Origin: Syntrophobacter sp. SbD2
GTDB taxonomy: Bacteria; Desulfobacterota; Binatia; UBA9968
Direction of reading: 5' to 3'
Length of the DNA: 58,200 nucleotides
NCBI GenBank assembly: GCA_945889495.1
Contig: CAMDBU010000016.1
Span: 1 to 58,200, forward strand
Every line of letters begins with the position of its first letter. Within the stretch, counting starts at the first letter, position 1. The position numbers were made by a program, and so were the translations under genes. Shown here piece by piece: positions 22,402 through 31,334 of the stretch. Below the pieces are notes generated by a model. The model saw nothing but the letters and a program-made list of their open reading frames with translations, had not been told where the DNA came from and ran no database searches.

Positions 22402-25098
22402 ATGGCGGAACGAGGAGTCGACCAAAAAGAAGAGAAGAAGTCCTACGGCAGTGTTTTCGTCCTCGGTGCGGGCATACTGGCTGCGTTGTCGCTGTGGGCT
22501 TTCCTAGACGACAACATCACCCGGCGCCCGTGGAAAGGTTTCCAGGCGAAATTCTACCGGCTTGACTACAACAAGGCCCAGGCCGCTTACGACGAAGAGG
22601 ATAAGAAGCTTCAGGCGGACGACAAATATAAAGAGCTGAGCCAGAAACTGGCGGCGTTTCAAGCGAGCTTGGCCGACGGCGAGGTCGGCAAGAAGCTCAA
22701 CTCACAGATCGCCGAAGAAGCCCGGGTCACCGTCAAGTTCCAAGAGGCCGACCAGAAAGTCAAAGACGTCAAGAGCGAGCTCGAAGAGGCCTGGTACGAA
22801 CACGATCACGCGGTGCAACAAAAGCGCAAGATCGAACCCTACCTCGAAGTCATCGCCGCGCTGGACAAGAAGAAAGCGGTCCTCGACAAAGAACTCGAAC
22901 CGATCCGGGAAAAGCGCAACCAGCTCAAAGACGAGATCAAAAAAATCCAATCCGGCGCCAAGGAGATCGAGACCGAGCTGGTCAAGATGACCGGCGAGCG
23001 CGACAAATGGATTCGGGTCATGGAGAACGTGACCTTCAAGCTCGGTCCATTTACCTTTCCCAAGATCCCCAAGATTCAGCAGGTCTCTCTCGACGAGTTC
23101 GACCGTAACCGTTTCGATCAGCCGGTGGCGCGGGTCGACCGTTGCCAGACCTGTCATTTGGCGATCAATCGACCGGGCTTCGAAAAAGAAGCCAACCCAT
23201 ATAAGACTCATCCGCGCCGCGAAGTGCTGCTGGCGGATAGCGCCCATTCACCGGACAAAATCGGCTGCACCGGCTGTCATGAAGGCCAAGGCATGGCGGT
23301 CAACGGCGTCAAGCAGGCCCATGGTGATGTCCATCTGTGGGAGTTTCCGCTGTTGCGCGGGGCCAAGGTGCAGTCGAGCTGCACCTCTTGCCATCAGGAC
23401 GTGCAGAAATTCGCCGAGGATGCACCGCTCTTGGCCGAAGGCCAAAGATTATTCGAGCAGGTCGGCTGCACCGGCTGCCATCTGGTCAAGGGCTACGAAA
23501 ATATTCCCAAGATCGCGCCGAGCTTGAAAAAGATCAGCGCCAAAGTAGATCCCGGCTGGATGGTGCGCTGGATCGAGAACCCGCATAAGTTTCGGCAGCG
23601 CACGCGCATGCCCAACTTCGACTTGAAGCCGGACGACGCGCTGGCGGTGGCCGCCTATATCTGGTCGCAGTCCAAGGAAGAGGCCGATCAGTGGACGCAG
23701 ACGCATCCGGCGCCGGCGGGTTTCCGCGAGGGTGATCCCAACGATATCGCCAAGGGTAAAAAGCTCGTCGAGACCATCGGCTGCAAGGGCTGTCATGGAT
23801 TTGCCGATGGCGAATTTTCCACGCCGCTCGGCAAGTCCAAGGATTTGGTGCCCAACCTCAAGGATATTGCCGCCAAAGTCGTCGGTCCGCAGTGGATCTA
23901 TCACTGGATCAAAAACCCGCGCGGTTTCGAACCTGAGACGCGTATGCCGAGCCTGCGTCTATCCGACGACGAGGCGCTGTCGATTACCAATTATTTGATG
24001 AGCCTGGGGGGCCGGCCCGATCCGGTCGCTGGGATCCAGGAAAAGCTCGCCGACGCGAAAAACATCAAACGCGGTGAAGTCTTGGTGCGCAAGTGGGGCT
24101 GTTTCGGCTGCCATGACATCAAAGGCATGGAGAAAGAATCGCGCATCGGCGCCGAATTGACCACCTTCGGCTCAAAAACGGTCGAAGAACTTGGCTTTGG
24201 TAACCGTACCGATGTTAAGCATACGTGGGACGATTGGACATACTTTAAGCTCAAGACGCCGCGGGGCTATGCTACTGAGCGGATCGAACAGCTGATGCCG
24301 CAGTTCAATCTTCATGACGACGACATCAAGGCGTTACGAACTTTGCTCGGCGGCTTCCGCGAGCGCAAGGTCGGCCAACGGTACCTAGCCGATCAAGGAC
24401 TGCGCGTCCAGCAGGTGGTCGAAGGGCGACGTTTGATGCAGCAGTATAACTGCGTCGGTTGCCATGAGATCGAAAAGCAGGGCGGCTTCGTGCGCAAGTA
24501 TTATCAGGAGAACGTCGCTCTAGCACCGCCGCCATTGAACGGCCAGGGTGAGAAAGTGCAGTCATCTTGGTTTTATAGTTTCTTGAAATCGCCGACTACC
24601 TTGCGGCCCTGGTTGGAAATCCGCATGCCGACCTTCGGCTTTTCCGATGAGCATACGACCCAGTTGGTGAATTATTTCAACGGCCTGTCGAAGGTCGAGC
24701 AGCCGTACCATTATATCGACGACCGCAAATTCCCGGCGGAGAATCTCGAAGCGGCCAAAATCTTGGCTTCGGCGGAGTACTTCAACTGCTTTAGCTGCCA
24801 TGTCCAGGGCGGCAAGAATCCCGAAGGGCCGAAGGAAGGCTGGGCTCCGGATTTAGCCATGGCGCGTCAGCGCTTGAACCCCAACTGGATCATCAAGTGG
24901 CTGAAAGATCCGCAGAAAATCCAGCCTGGCGCCAAGATGCCGTCTTTCTACCCCGGTGGTCCGGACAACATCCTGGGCGGCAAGGAAGACCGGCAAATTG
25001 AAGCCTTGCGCGATTACCTGATGTCGATTGGCCGAGGCGCGGCACCGGCGGCCGCGGCGGCACCGCAGGTGCCGGCTAAAGCAAAACCCGCGAAGTGA
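22402..25098 (+). CDS. Octahaem-type cytochrome c subunit with N-terminal anchor and coiled coil
   Basis: An 898-residue protein. A membrane anchor (about 16-35) is followed by a long charged coiled coil (about 55-205). Eight CxxCH haem-binding motifs have their first Cys at about residues 248, 289, 327, 356, 461, 567, 684 and 796. Several belong to mono-haem class I-like modules with a distal Met motif of the type RMPxF (RTRMPNFDL, ETRMPSLRL, EIRMPTFGF, GAKMPSFYP). The tail is Ala/Pro-rich. As a bc-operon member it probably receives electrons from the Rieske protein and wires them to periplasmic acceptors. Large fused haem subunits of this kind mark non-classical bc complexes. Confidence 0.9.
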   Translation: MAERGVDQKEEKKSYGSVFVLGAGILAALSLWAFLDDNITRRPWKGFQAKFYRLDYNKAQAAYDEEDKKLQADDKYKELSQKLAAFQASLADGEVGKKLNSQIAEEARVTVKFQEADQKVKDVKSELEEAWYEHDHAVQQKRKIEPYLEVIAALDKKKAVLDKELEPIREKRNQLKDEIKKIQSGAKEIETELVKMTGERDKWIRVMENVTFKLGPFTFPKIPKIQQVSLDEFDRNRFDQPVARVDRCQTCHLAINRPGFEKEANPYKTHPRREVLLADSAHSPDKIGCTGCHEGQGMAVNGVKQAHGDVHLWEFPLLRGAKVQSSCTSCHQDVQKFAEDAPLLAEGQRLFEQVGCTGCHLVKGYENIPKIAPSLKKISAKVDPGWMVRWIENPHKFRQRTRMPNFDLKPDDALAVAAYIWSQSKEEADQWTQTHPAPAGFREGDPNDIAKGKKLVETIGCKGCHGFADGEFSTPLGKSKDLVPNLKDIAAKVVGPQWIYHWIKNPRGFEPETRMPSLRLSDDEALSITNYLMSLGGRPDPVAGIQEKLADAKNIKRGEVLVRKWGCFGCHDIKGMEKESRIGAELTTFGSKTVEELGFGNRTDVKHTWDDWTYFKLKTPRGYATERIEQLMPQFNLHDDDIKALRTLLGGFRERKVGQRYLADQGLRVQQVVEGRRLMQQYNCVGCHEIEKQGGFVRKYYQENVALAPPPLNGQGEKVQSSWFYSFLKSPTTLRPWLEIRMPTFGFSDEHTTQLVNYFNGLSKVEQPYHYIDDRKFPAENLEAAKILASAEYFNCFSCHVQGGKNPEGPKEGWAPDLAMARQRLNPNWIIKWLKDPQKIQPGAKMPSFYPGGPDNILGGKEDRQIEALRDYLMSIGRGAAPAAAAAPQVPAKAKPAK

Positions 25099-25161
25099 CG
25101 ATGAATATAGGAACAGCTTGGTCGTCCAACCGATGACCAACTAGATCGAAGGAGAAAAAAC

Positions 25162-25869
25162 ATGAATAAATTTGGTTCGTTAGTTTTAGCGATGTCTTTG
25201 GTGGCCGCACCTGCCATGGCTGCCTATGAGGGCGGCGATGTGAAGGACGGCGGTTCGATTTCCGGTTCGGTTAAGTTCAAAGGCACCGCGCCGGCGCCCA
25301 AGAAACTCGATGTTGGCAAAGACAAAGAGGTTTGTGGCAAAACCGCGAAGATGGATCAATCGTTGATCGTCGAGGGCGGCAACTTGGTCAACGCGGTGGT
25401 CACCATCACCGATATCAAGAAGGGCAAAAAGATCGAACTCAAGAAAGTCCAGTTCGACCAAAATGGCTGCGAATACACCCCCCATGTGGTCGCTTTCCCA
25501 GCCGGCACCACGGTGGAAGTGATCAACCCGGACGGCATCCTGCACAACGTCCATTCCTACAGCAAGGTGAACACCGCTTTTAACCAGGCTCAGCCCAAGT
25601 TCAAAAAGACTTTGGAAGTGAAGATCGAGAAGCCGGAAGCGGTGGAAGTTAAGTGCGATGTCCATGGCTGGATGCATGGCTGGCTGGTCGCGACCGAGAG
25701 CCCCTATGTCGCGGTGACCGACAAGTCCGGCAGTTTCAAACTAGACAACGTTCCGGCCGGCAGTTACACCGTCGAAGTCTGGCATGAAAAGCTCGGCAAG
25801 AGCACCCAGAAAGTGACCGTCAAGGCGAAGGAAGACGCCAAGGTGACCTTCGAAGTCGCTGGCAAGTAA
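25162..25869 (+). CDS. Periplasmic cupredoxin-like protein with carboxypeptidase-regulatory-like domain
   Basis: A 235-residue secreted protein: signal peptide MNKFGSLVLAMSLVAAPAMA, strong AAGGAG ribosome site. Its middle part resembles a type-1 copper fold with candidate ligands His128 (ILHNVH), Cys165, His168 and Met171 (CDVHGWM). The C-terminal 60 residues (SGSFKLDNVPAGSYTVEVWH) form a carboxypeptidase-regulatory-like beta sandwich. It may be a copper electron carrier for the upstream cytochrome complex, or a structural protein with a vestigial site. A terminator follows, so it closes the operon. A separate promoter in the 63-base gap is possible. Confidence 0.85.
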   Translation: MNKFGSLVLAMSLVAAPAMAAYEGGDVKDGGSISGSVKFKGTAPAPKKLDVGKDKEVCGKTAKMDQSLIVEGGNLVNAVVTITDIKKGKKIELKKVQFDQNGCEYTPHVVAFPAGTTVEVINPDGILHNVHSYSKVNTAFNQAQPKFKKTLEVKIEKPEAVEVKCDVHGWMHGWLVATESPYVAVTDKSGSFKLDNVPAGSYTVEVWHEKLGKSTQKVTVKAKEDAKVTFEVAGK

Positions 25870-25895
25870 ACAGTTACAAATTCACTGAAAAAAAG

Positions 25896-25925
25896 GCGCG
25901 GCATCCTTTGGGTGCCGCGCTTTTT
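25896..25925 (+). terminator. Rho-independent terminator of the bc-complex operon
   Basis: GCGCGGCA (25896-25903) pairs perfectly with TGCCGCGC (25913-25920), with two further C-G pairs near the loop, followed by TTTTT. The upstream A-run (AAAAAAA) makes it potentially bidirectional, serving the convergent aldolase-like gene too. Confidence 0.92.
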
Positions 25926-25937
25926 GCGTTTTCGGAC

Positions 25938-26627
25938 TTACCTACTCTCGCGCTCGACTTTATTTTTGAAAAAATTCCATGCCCGCTCCATGTCCACTGG
26001 CGGCAGAGCTTCGATCTGGCGCTGCTTCGATTCGTCGATGGTCAGCGGGATCGGCGTGCCGATCTGCAACGCGCCGTAGAGCACTTCGGCGGCCTCTTCG
26101 AGATAGATCGCCATCATCACCGCTTCGGGAATGGTTCGGCCCACCGTCACCTGGCCGTTGCCGCGCAGCAGGGCAGCCGGGCGGTCGCCCATGGTGTTAC
26201 TGACGTCAGTTCCGAGCTTCTCAGTCGAGATCAGATCGGGCGGCGTGAACACCGGTACGCCGCCGGCGAAGAAGCTGCCGTGATTGTGCACCGGTTCGAG
26301 GCGGCGCTCGGTGACCGAAAAGATATTCGCCACCCGGGCGTGGATGCGGGTGATGGCGTTGACCCGCGGTTTGGTCTTCATGATCGCGGTGTGGAGCCAG
26401 GTTTCGAAGGGCGCCGGGTGGTTGCCTTCGACCACTTCGCCGTTCAGGTTCAGGGTCAGCAACTGATCTTCTTGCACCAGCGCCAAACTGATGCGCGGCG
26501 TGATCAGGAAGCGGTCGCTGTTGGGAATCCGCGCGCTGACATGGCCGAAGCCTTCGACCAGTTTCAAGTGCGACAGGATGCGGCTGGCGCTGACGATATC
26601 TTTCTTCAGTTGGTCGATGGGACTCAT
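25938..26627 (-). CDS. Class II aldolase/adducin-family protein with altered metal site
   Basis: A 229-residue protein with the adducin fold: GHVSARIP at about 28-35, the catalytic-type Glu75 in HPAPFETWLHTAI, then AITRIHARVANIFS and LLRGNGQVTVG. FucA-type enzymes use three His ligands. Here the equivalents appear to be Arg94, His96 and Asn157, so two are replaced. HNHG at about 115-118 supplies other His residues. The activity (aldol cleavage, decarboxylation or isomerisation) cannot be named. It is convergent with the bc operon across the terminator. Confidence 0.85.
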   Translation of the reverse strand: MSPIDQLKKDIVSASRILSHLKLVEGFGHVSARIPNSDRFLITPRISLALVQEDQLLTLNLNGEVVEGNHPAPFETWLHTAIMKTKPRVNAITRIHARVANIFSVTERRLEPVHNHGSFFAGGVPVFTPPDLISTEKLGTDVSNTMGDRPAALLRGNGQVTVGRTIPEAVMMAIYLEEAAEVLYGALQIGTPIPLTIDESKQRQIEALPPVDMERAWNFFKNKVERESR

Positions 26628-26699
26628 GCGGCTCCTTTAAAGTTGGAAAAATTTCGGCTATATTACGTCGTTCCAAACGCTGGGTTAAGTGTGTCAACG

Positions 26700-26969
26700 A
26701 TGAAAGTCAAAGTCGAATCCCAAGCCGACGCCAAGGGGCAGGAAAGTCCCACCCAGTTTATGCTCGGAACGCGAGCGATCAAGGTCGAGGCCTGCGTGGA
26801 TCGCTGGTACGGCGAGCAAGCTTGTTATTTTCGGGTTCTCGGCAGCGACGAGAACTCCTATATCCTCAAGGGTCCCCTTGAAGATGGCAGCTGGGAACTG
26901 GTTTCCTTTACCCATAAGGACTCCCGCGGTACCGAGTTGGAATACGAAGGCAAACGGGAACTGCAGTAG
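26700..26969 (+). CDS. Small conserved beta-rich protein, unknown function
   Basis: An 89-residue soluble protein read from ATG 26700 (or GTG 26691). Its pattern of alternating strands is MKVKVESQA, PTQFMLGTRAIKVEACVDRW, ACYFRVLGSDENSYILKG and GSWELVSFTH. Short proteins of this shape, with a DRWYG motif and an aromatic pair, recur in uncultured lineages but have no assigned role to my knowledge. It is divergent from the aldolase-like gene, sharing a 72-base intergenic promoter region, and about 90 bases before the ferredoxin reductase. A longer frame upstream is antisense to the aldolase gene and is not used. Confidence 0.7.
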   Translation: MKVKVESQADAKGQESPTQFMLGTRAIKVEACVDRWYGEQACYFRVLGSDENSYILKGPLEDGSWELVSFTHKDSRGTELEYEGKRELQ

Positions 26970-27058
26970 TCTCTAGCTGCCGTTTTGCCTCTCCGGTTTT
27001 ATCTGCAATTCATCTCTCAACGGCGAGAGAAATACAATTTAGGTTAAGAGGTAAGGCG

Positions 27059-28402
27059 ATGTCTAATCAACATTTGGTTGCGGTGGTCGGCGCGGGACCG
27101 GCGGGAATTTACGGCGCGCGCAAGTTGACCGAAGCGGGTCATCGGGTGGTCTTGATCAACCGCGATATCAAGCCCGGCGGCTTGGCTGAGTACGGCATCT
27201 TCGTCGACAAGGAAAAGATGAAGACCGGCCTGCGCAAGCAGTTCAAGCGCATCCTCGCCGATCCCAAAGTATTTTATCTGGGCCATGTGATGGTCGGACA
27301 AAACCAGCCGCTGTCGCTGAAAGATCTCCAGGACATGGGCTTCGGCGCGGTGGTAGTGACCGCCGGCGCGCAGGGGACCAAGAAGTTAGGCATCGAAGGC
27401 GAGGAAGCCGTCGGTGTGTACCATGCCAAAGATGTCGTCTACCACTTCAATTCGCTGCCACCCTTCGCGGAGCGCCAATTCGAGATCGGCCGGCGGGTCG
27501 CCATCATCGGCATGGGCAATGTCATGGTCGATATCGCCAACTGGCTGCTCAATCTGAAAAAGATCGACGAAGTGGTCGTGGTCGCGCGCCGCGGGCCCTT
27601 GGAAAAAGCCTACGACGACAGTGAGTTCGAATATATCGATATGTACCTCGACAACGCCGATATGAAGCAAGAGATCGAGCGCATCAGCGGCTCGCTCACC
27701 GCGGTCGGCCAGGATGTCGCGGCGATCACGCAGAAAATGGTGCGCCAGGGCGAACCTCTCGAAGGACGCCGGCTGACCTTCCGCTACCTCTGCTCCCCCA
27801 ACAAAGTGGTCGCCAACGCCCAAGGCCGGGTCGCGGTCCTCGAGGCGGAAGAAAACGAAATGGTTCTACAAGACGGCAAGACCGTCGCCAAGGGCACCGG
27901 TAAGACCCGGCGTATCGAAGTTGACTGCGTGATCTACGCCATCGGCGATCAGGTCGACGCATCTCTCGGACTGCCGTTTTCGCGCGGTGCGTTTGTCACC
28001 AATCCGGAAAAGCTAGCGGGCGAGCCCAATCCCGCCGTCTACCAGCCCTACGATCCTGAACAGAAAAAAGCCCTCGACGGCATCTTCGTCGCCGGCTGGT
28101 CGCGCAACGCCAGCGTCGGTCTGGTCGGTGTCGCCAAAAAAGACGCCGAGTTGGGCATGAAGGTGGTCAACGAATATCTCGCCAACAAGGCTGGCCTCAG
28201 CGCCGGCGAGATGGAAGCGAAGATCGAAGGTTTGATCGGCACCCTGAAGCAAAAGGGCGTGACCGTCGTCACCAAACCAGGCGTCGAACTCTTGGAAGGT
28301 GCCGAACAGGAAGCCGCCAAAGCGCGCAAGACCTGGGACTTCAAATACACCAGCGATGAAAAAATGTTGGAAGTGATCGCGGCGCGGCGGGCAGGGAAGT
28401 AG
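27059..28402 (+). CDS. Ferredoxin-NADP+ reductase, adrenodoxin-reductase type
   Basis: A 447-residue FAD- and NADP-binding flavoprotein. The first Rossmann motif is VVGAGPAGIYGARKL (residues about 8-22, GxGPAG). PGGLAEYGIFVDK matches the adrenodoxin reductase/FprA family. The second Rossmann motif for NADPH is AIIGMGNVMVDIANWLL (about 150-166) with RRGPLEKA, and the C-terminal FAD contact is GIFVAGWSRNASVGLVGV. It should move electrons between NADPH and ferredoxin. An AGAGG-like ribosome site and ATG 27059 support the start. It is followed by a strong terminator, so it is probably a one- or two-gene unit. Confidence 0.88.
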   Translation: MSNQHLVAVVGAGPAGIYGARKLTEAGHRVVLINRDIKPGGLAEYGIFVDKEKMKTGLRKQFKRILADPKVFYLGHVMVGQNQPLSLKDLQDMGFGAVVVTAGAQGTKKLGIEGEEAVGVYHAKDVVYHFNSLPPFAERQFEIGRRVAIIGMGNVMVDIANWLLNLKKIDEVVVVARRGPLEKAYDDSEFEYIDMYLDNADMKQEIERISGSLTAVGQDVAAITQKMVRQGEPLEGRRLTFRYLCSPNKVVANAQGRVAVLEAEENEMVLQDGKTVAKGTGKTRRIEVDCVIYAIGDQVDASLGLPFSRGAFVTNPEKLAGEPNPAVYQPYDPEQKKALDGIFVAGWSRNASVGLVGVAKKDAELGMKVVNEYLANKAGLSAGEMEAKIEGLIGTLKQKGVTVVTKPGVELLEGAEQEAAKARKTWDFKYTSDEKMLEVIAARRAGK

Positions 28403-28432
28403 TACCGGGATCGAAATAGTATTCTTGAACGA

Positions 28433-28471
28433 GGGTCGGCTGGGCGATAACGCTTAGCCGGCCCTTTTTTT
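28433..28471 (+). terminator. Rho-independent terminator
   Basis: GGGTCGGCT (28433-28441) pairs with AGCCGGCCC (28456-28464, one G-U pair), with an inner GCG/CGC stem, followed by seven T residues. It ends the ferredoxin reductase gene. Confidence 0.9.
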
Positions 28472-28567
28472 CGTCCCGAAAAGCCTAGATGGCCAGCTCC
28501 GTGTCAGTGGCGTCTGATCGGTCGATCATGATAAAGATTATCAGTCCGATTGTTACGGGAAAATTAT

Positions 28568-30301
28568 ATGCTCACAAAGCTAACGGTCGTTAATTTTAAG
28601 AAGTTCGGCACGGATGAAATTGAACTGGGAAACCCTGTCATATTCGTCGGGCCGAACAATTCAGGAAAAACGTCGGCACTGCAAGCACTCGCCCTGTGGG
28701 ACATTGGCCTTAAACGTTGGAACGCGGAGTACAAGGATAGGACGGCGCCAGTAAAGCGGTCCGGCGTCACAATCAACCGACGGGATCTCCTCGCGATACC
28801 GATTCCCGAAGCCAATCTGCTTTGGCGCGACCTCCATGTGCGAGATGTTCGAAGAGTAAACGGTCGGCCCGATACAAATAACATTCGCATCGATATCATC
28901 GTGGAAGGTATTACGGAGGACAAGCCTTGGAAATGTGGCTTGGAATTCGATTATGCGAACGTCGAGTCCTTTTATTGTCGTCCTCTCCGGCTTTCAGGGG
29001 ATCAAAGTCCCTCGCGCATGACAATCCCTGACGAAGCTGGCGGTATTCAAATCGCATTCTTGCCGCCGATGTCCGGTTTGGCTGCTAACGAGATTCGTCT
29101 AGATCCCGGAACTATTAATGTGCGAGTCGGTGAAGGCCGCACGGCAGAGGTACTTCGTAATCTCTGCTACAAAATCAATGCTGATAAAGTAGATTTTTGG
29201 GACAAGCTGGTTTCTCACATAAAATCTCTCTTTGGTGCCGAACTGAAACCTCCCGAGTATATTCGTGAACGAGGCGAGATCACGATGTGCTACGAGGAAA
29301 AAGGAGTGCTGTTCGACCTCTCATCTTCTGGAAGAGGATTACAGCAAACCTTGCTTCTTCTTTCCTACATGTATGCGAACTCTGGCGCGGTTCTCTTGCT
29401 TGATGAACCGGACGCGCACCTAGAGATCTTGAGGCAACGTCAAATTTACCAACTTCTCGTCGATGTTGCCCGAGACAACGGTAATCAAGTGATTGCTGCC
29501 AGCCATTCGGAAGTGATGCTTAACGAAGCCGCCGATCGCGATCTTGTAATCGCGTTCGTGGGGAAACCTCACAGAATTAATGATCGCGGAAGCCAAGTGC
29601 TCAAAGCGTTACGAGAGATAGGATTTGAACACTATTATCAGGCCGAGCAGACCGGATGGGTTCTGTATCTCGAAGGCTCCACGGATCTTGCGGTTCTCCG
29701 GGCATTCGCGCAAAAGTTGGATTATCAAGAAGCCATTGAGGCTTTGGAGAGACCGTTTGTCCACTATGTGGGTAATCAGCCAAACGAGGTCCGAAAACAT
29801 TTTCACGGAATTCGTGAAGCTGTGAGTAACCTGCTTGGGGTAGCGATTTTCGACCGCCTTGACCAAGACTTGCTACCGGATATTGGCGCTACTGGGCTGG
29901 CTTGGAGGCGAAGGGAAATTGAGAATTACTTTTGTTACCCAGATACTCTAGAAGCATTTGCAACTGCGCAAGCGGAGCAAGCCAGCGCTGGGCCGCTATT
30001 TGCAATGAGTGAAAGCGCTCGTCGGATTGATGCGATGCGGGATGCCATCACAGAGGTCAGCGAGGCTCTAGAAACGTTGGGAAAGGGTTCGCCATGGGAT
30101 GCCAACACTAAAGTTAGCGACGATTTTCTAACTCCACTCTTTGATAAATATTTTAAAAAGCTTGGACTTCCGAATGTCATGGCTAAGAAGAACTTCCACG
30201 AACTTGCCCGGCTTGTATCCAAGGAAAAGATCGACTCTGAGGTCCGGGAGAAGCTAGACGTGATCGTTGGAGCCATGAGGCGCGCAAAGCCGCGTCAATA
30301 A
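28568..30301 (+). CDS. OLD-family ATP-dependent nuclease (ABC ATPase plus TOPRIM), putative phage defence
   Basis: A 577-residue protein. The ABC-type ATPase half has Walker A GPNNSGKTSA (about 33-42), the signature region SSSGRGLQQTLLLLSY and Walker B AVLLLDEPDAHLEI, with the switch His in AASHSEVML. The TOPRIM half begins near residue 365 (LYLEGSTDLAVL, catalytic Glu) and continues to the FDRLDQD acidic cluster near 425. This is the plan of class 1 OLD nucleases and related single-gene defence proteins (GajA and PARIS are cousins). No UvrD-like GajB or other partner is adjacent. Base composition is visibly AT-richer than flanking genes. The start is ATG 28568; an upstream TTG at 28550 is possible. 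It sits alone between two terminator-like hairpins. Confidence 0.85.
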   Translation: MLTKLTVVNFKKFGTDEIELGNPVIFVGPNNSGKTSALQALALWDIGLKRWNAEYKDRTAPVKRSGVTINRRDLLAIPIPEANLLWRDLHVRDVRRVNGRPDTNNIRIDIIVEGITEDKPWKCGLEFDYANVESFYCRPLRLSGDQSPSRMTIPDEAGGIQIAFLPPMSGLAANEIRLDPGTINVRVGEGRTAEVLRNLCYKINADKVDFWDKLVSHIKSLFGAELKPPEYIRERGEITMCYEEKGVLFDLSSSGRGLQQTLLLLSYMYANSGAVLLLDEPDAHLEILRQRQIYQLLVDVARDNGNQVIAASHSEVMLNEAADRDLVIAFVGKPHRINDRGSQVLKALREIGFEHYYQAEQTGWVLYLEGSTDLAVLRAFAQKLDYQEAIEALERPFVHYVGNQPNEVRKHFHGIREAVSNLLGVAIFDRLDQDLLPDIGATGLAWRRREIENYFCYPDTLEAFATAQAEQASAGPLFAMSESARRIDAMRDAITEVSEALETLGKGSPWDANTKVSDDFLTPLFDKYFKKLGLPNVMAKKNFHELARLVSKEKIDSEVREKLDVIVGAMRRAKPRQ

Positions 30302-30484
30302 CTGCTCATGAAACTGTTTCCGAGGCAACATTCCAAGGGGTGGAGTCTCGGCAGGCTTCTCTCCTCCCCATCGGCGGTTGCGAGGGTTGATCTAATAGAG
30401 CAAGTCGAACACTCGTTGAGCGTGCGTCGAGTCGTTCGTCATGGTATCGGCAAAAGTTCAAATCTCGAAGGTGCGTATGTTTCG

Positions 30485-30507
30485 CCTTTTTGATTCGATC
30501 AAAAAGG
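30485..30507. terminator. Perfect AT-rich palindrome between convergent genes, possible bidirectional terminator
   Basis: CCTTTTTGAT-TCG-ATCAAAAAGG is a perfect 10-base stem. It lies between the OLD gene (plus) and the SDR gene (minus). It has T-runs inside both arms but no T-tract after the stem, so a terminator role is plausible rather than certain. No convincing gene is seen in 30302-30522. Confidence 0.5.
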
Positions 30508-30522
30508 TTCGCTTAATATCTC

Positions 30523-31263
30523 TCAGTGCATAATCCGCCCGCCGTTCACATGCATGGTTTGCCCGGTCACATGTTTGGCGCCGTCGCTGGCTAGGTAGGC
30601 GACGGCCTCGGCGACATCCTCGACGGCGCCAGGGTGGCCGAGCGGGATGCGTTCGTTGGACTTTGTCCATTCTTCGTCGGTGTAGTGGCTACGCACTTTG
30701 GTTGTTTCGATTCTTCCTGGCGCGACCGCGTTGACGCGGACGCCGGCGGGCGCCAGTTCCAACGCCAGGGTTCGGGTCAGGCCCAGGATGCCGGCTTTGG
30801 CGGCGGCGTAGGCGGAACGGTTTTCGCCGCCGCTGTAGGCGATGTCGGACGAGATGTTGACGATGGTGCCGGCCTTTTGGTTTTTCATTAAGACGGTCAC
30901 CGCGCGGCAGCATAGAAAGGTCGCGGTTAAATTCGCGTCAATAATCGTGCGCCAGTGGTCGAGCGGGAAGTCTTCGAACTTGTGGCGGTAAAAACTGCCG
31001 CCGGCGACATTGACCAACAAATCGACGCGGCCATGCTTGGCGATAATCGCCGCGAAGGTGGCTTTGACGGCGGCTTCGTCGGACAGATTGGCGCAATGAA
31101 AGTCGAGATCGACACCGCGCTTGGCGAAATCACCGACCACGGCTTTGCCCGCGTCCGGGTTCATGTCGAGGATGACGATCCGATAGTTGTCCTTGGCCAG
31201 GCGGGCGACCACCGCTTGGCCGATATTGCCCGCGCCGCCGGTGACGATGGCGAGTTTATTCAT
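30523..31263 (-). CDS. Short-chain dehydrogenase/reductase (SDR)
   Basis: A 246-residue classical SDR: cofactor motif TGGAGNIGQ at residues 8-16, LDMNPD (acidic residue after beta2, favouring NAD), NVAGG (structural NAG-like), Ser in NISSDIAYSG, the YAAAKAG catalytic Tyr-Lys pair, and VNAVAPGRIET after beta6. The C-terminal GQTMHVNGGRIMH is typical of FabG-like members. The substrate is unknown; it could be 3-oxoacyl or a hydroxyacid. It lies convergent to the OLD nuclease and divergent from the acetyl-CoA synthetase, with a hairpin repeat in the spacer. Confidence 0.9.
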   Translation of the reverse strand: MNKLAIVTGGAGNIGQAVVARLAKDNYRIVILDMNPDAGKAVVGDFAKRGVDLDFHCANLSDEAAVKATFAAIIAKHGRVDLLVNVAGGSFYRHKFEDFPLDHWRTIIDANLTATFLCCRAVTVLMKNQKAGTIVNISSDIAYSGGENRSAYAAAKAGILGLTRTLALELAPAGVRVNAVAPGRIETTKVRSHYTDEEWTKSNERIPLGHPGAVEDVAEAVAYLASDGAKHVTGQTMHVNGGRIMH

Positions 31264-31334
31264 AATAACTCCTTCCCAATGATTCTCTTGAGACCTATCC
31301 TAACCTTGGAACGAGCGTCAAGGGTGGTAGAACA

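Noticed and set aside
25908-26699. Long plus-strand frame over the class II aldolase gene
   Set aside because: It is antisense to a clear gene; only its 3' end (from 26700) is likely real.
30308-30493. 61-residue open frame after the OLD nuclease
   Set aside because: There is no recognisable composition, family or ribosome site, and it ends inside the palindrome. It is probably noncoding.
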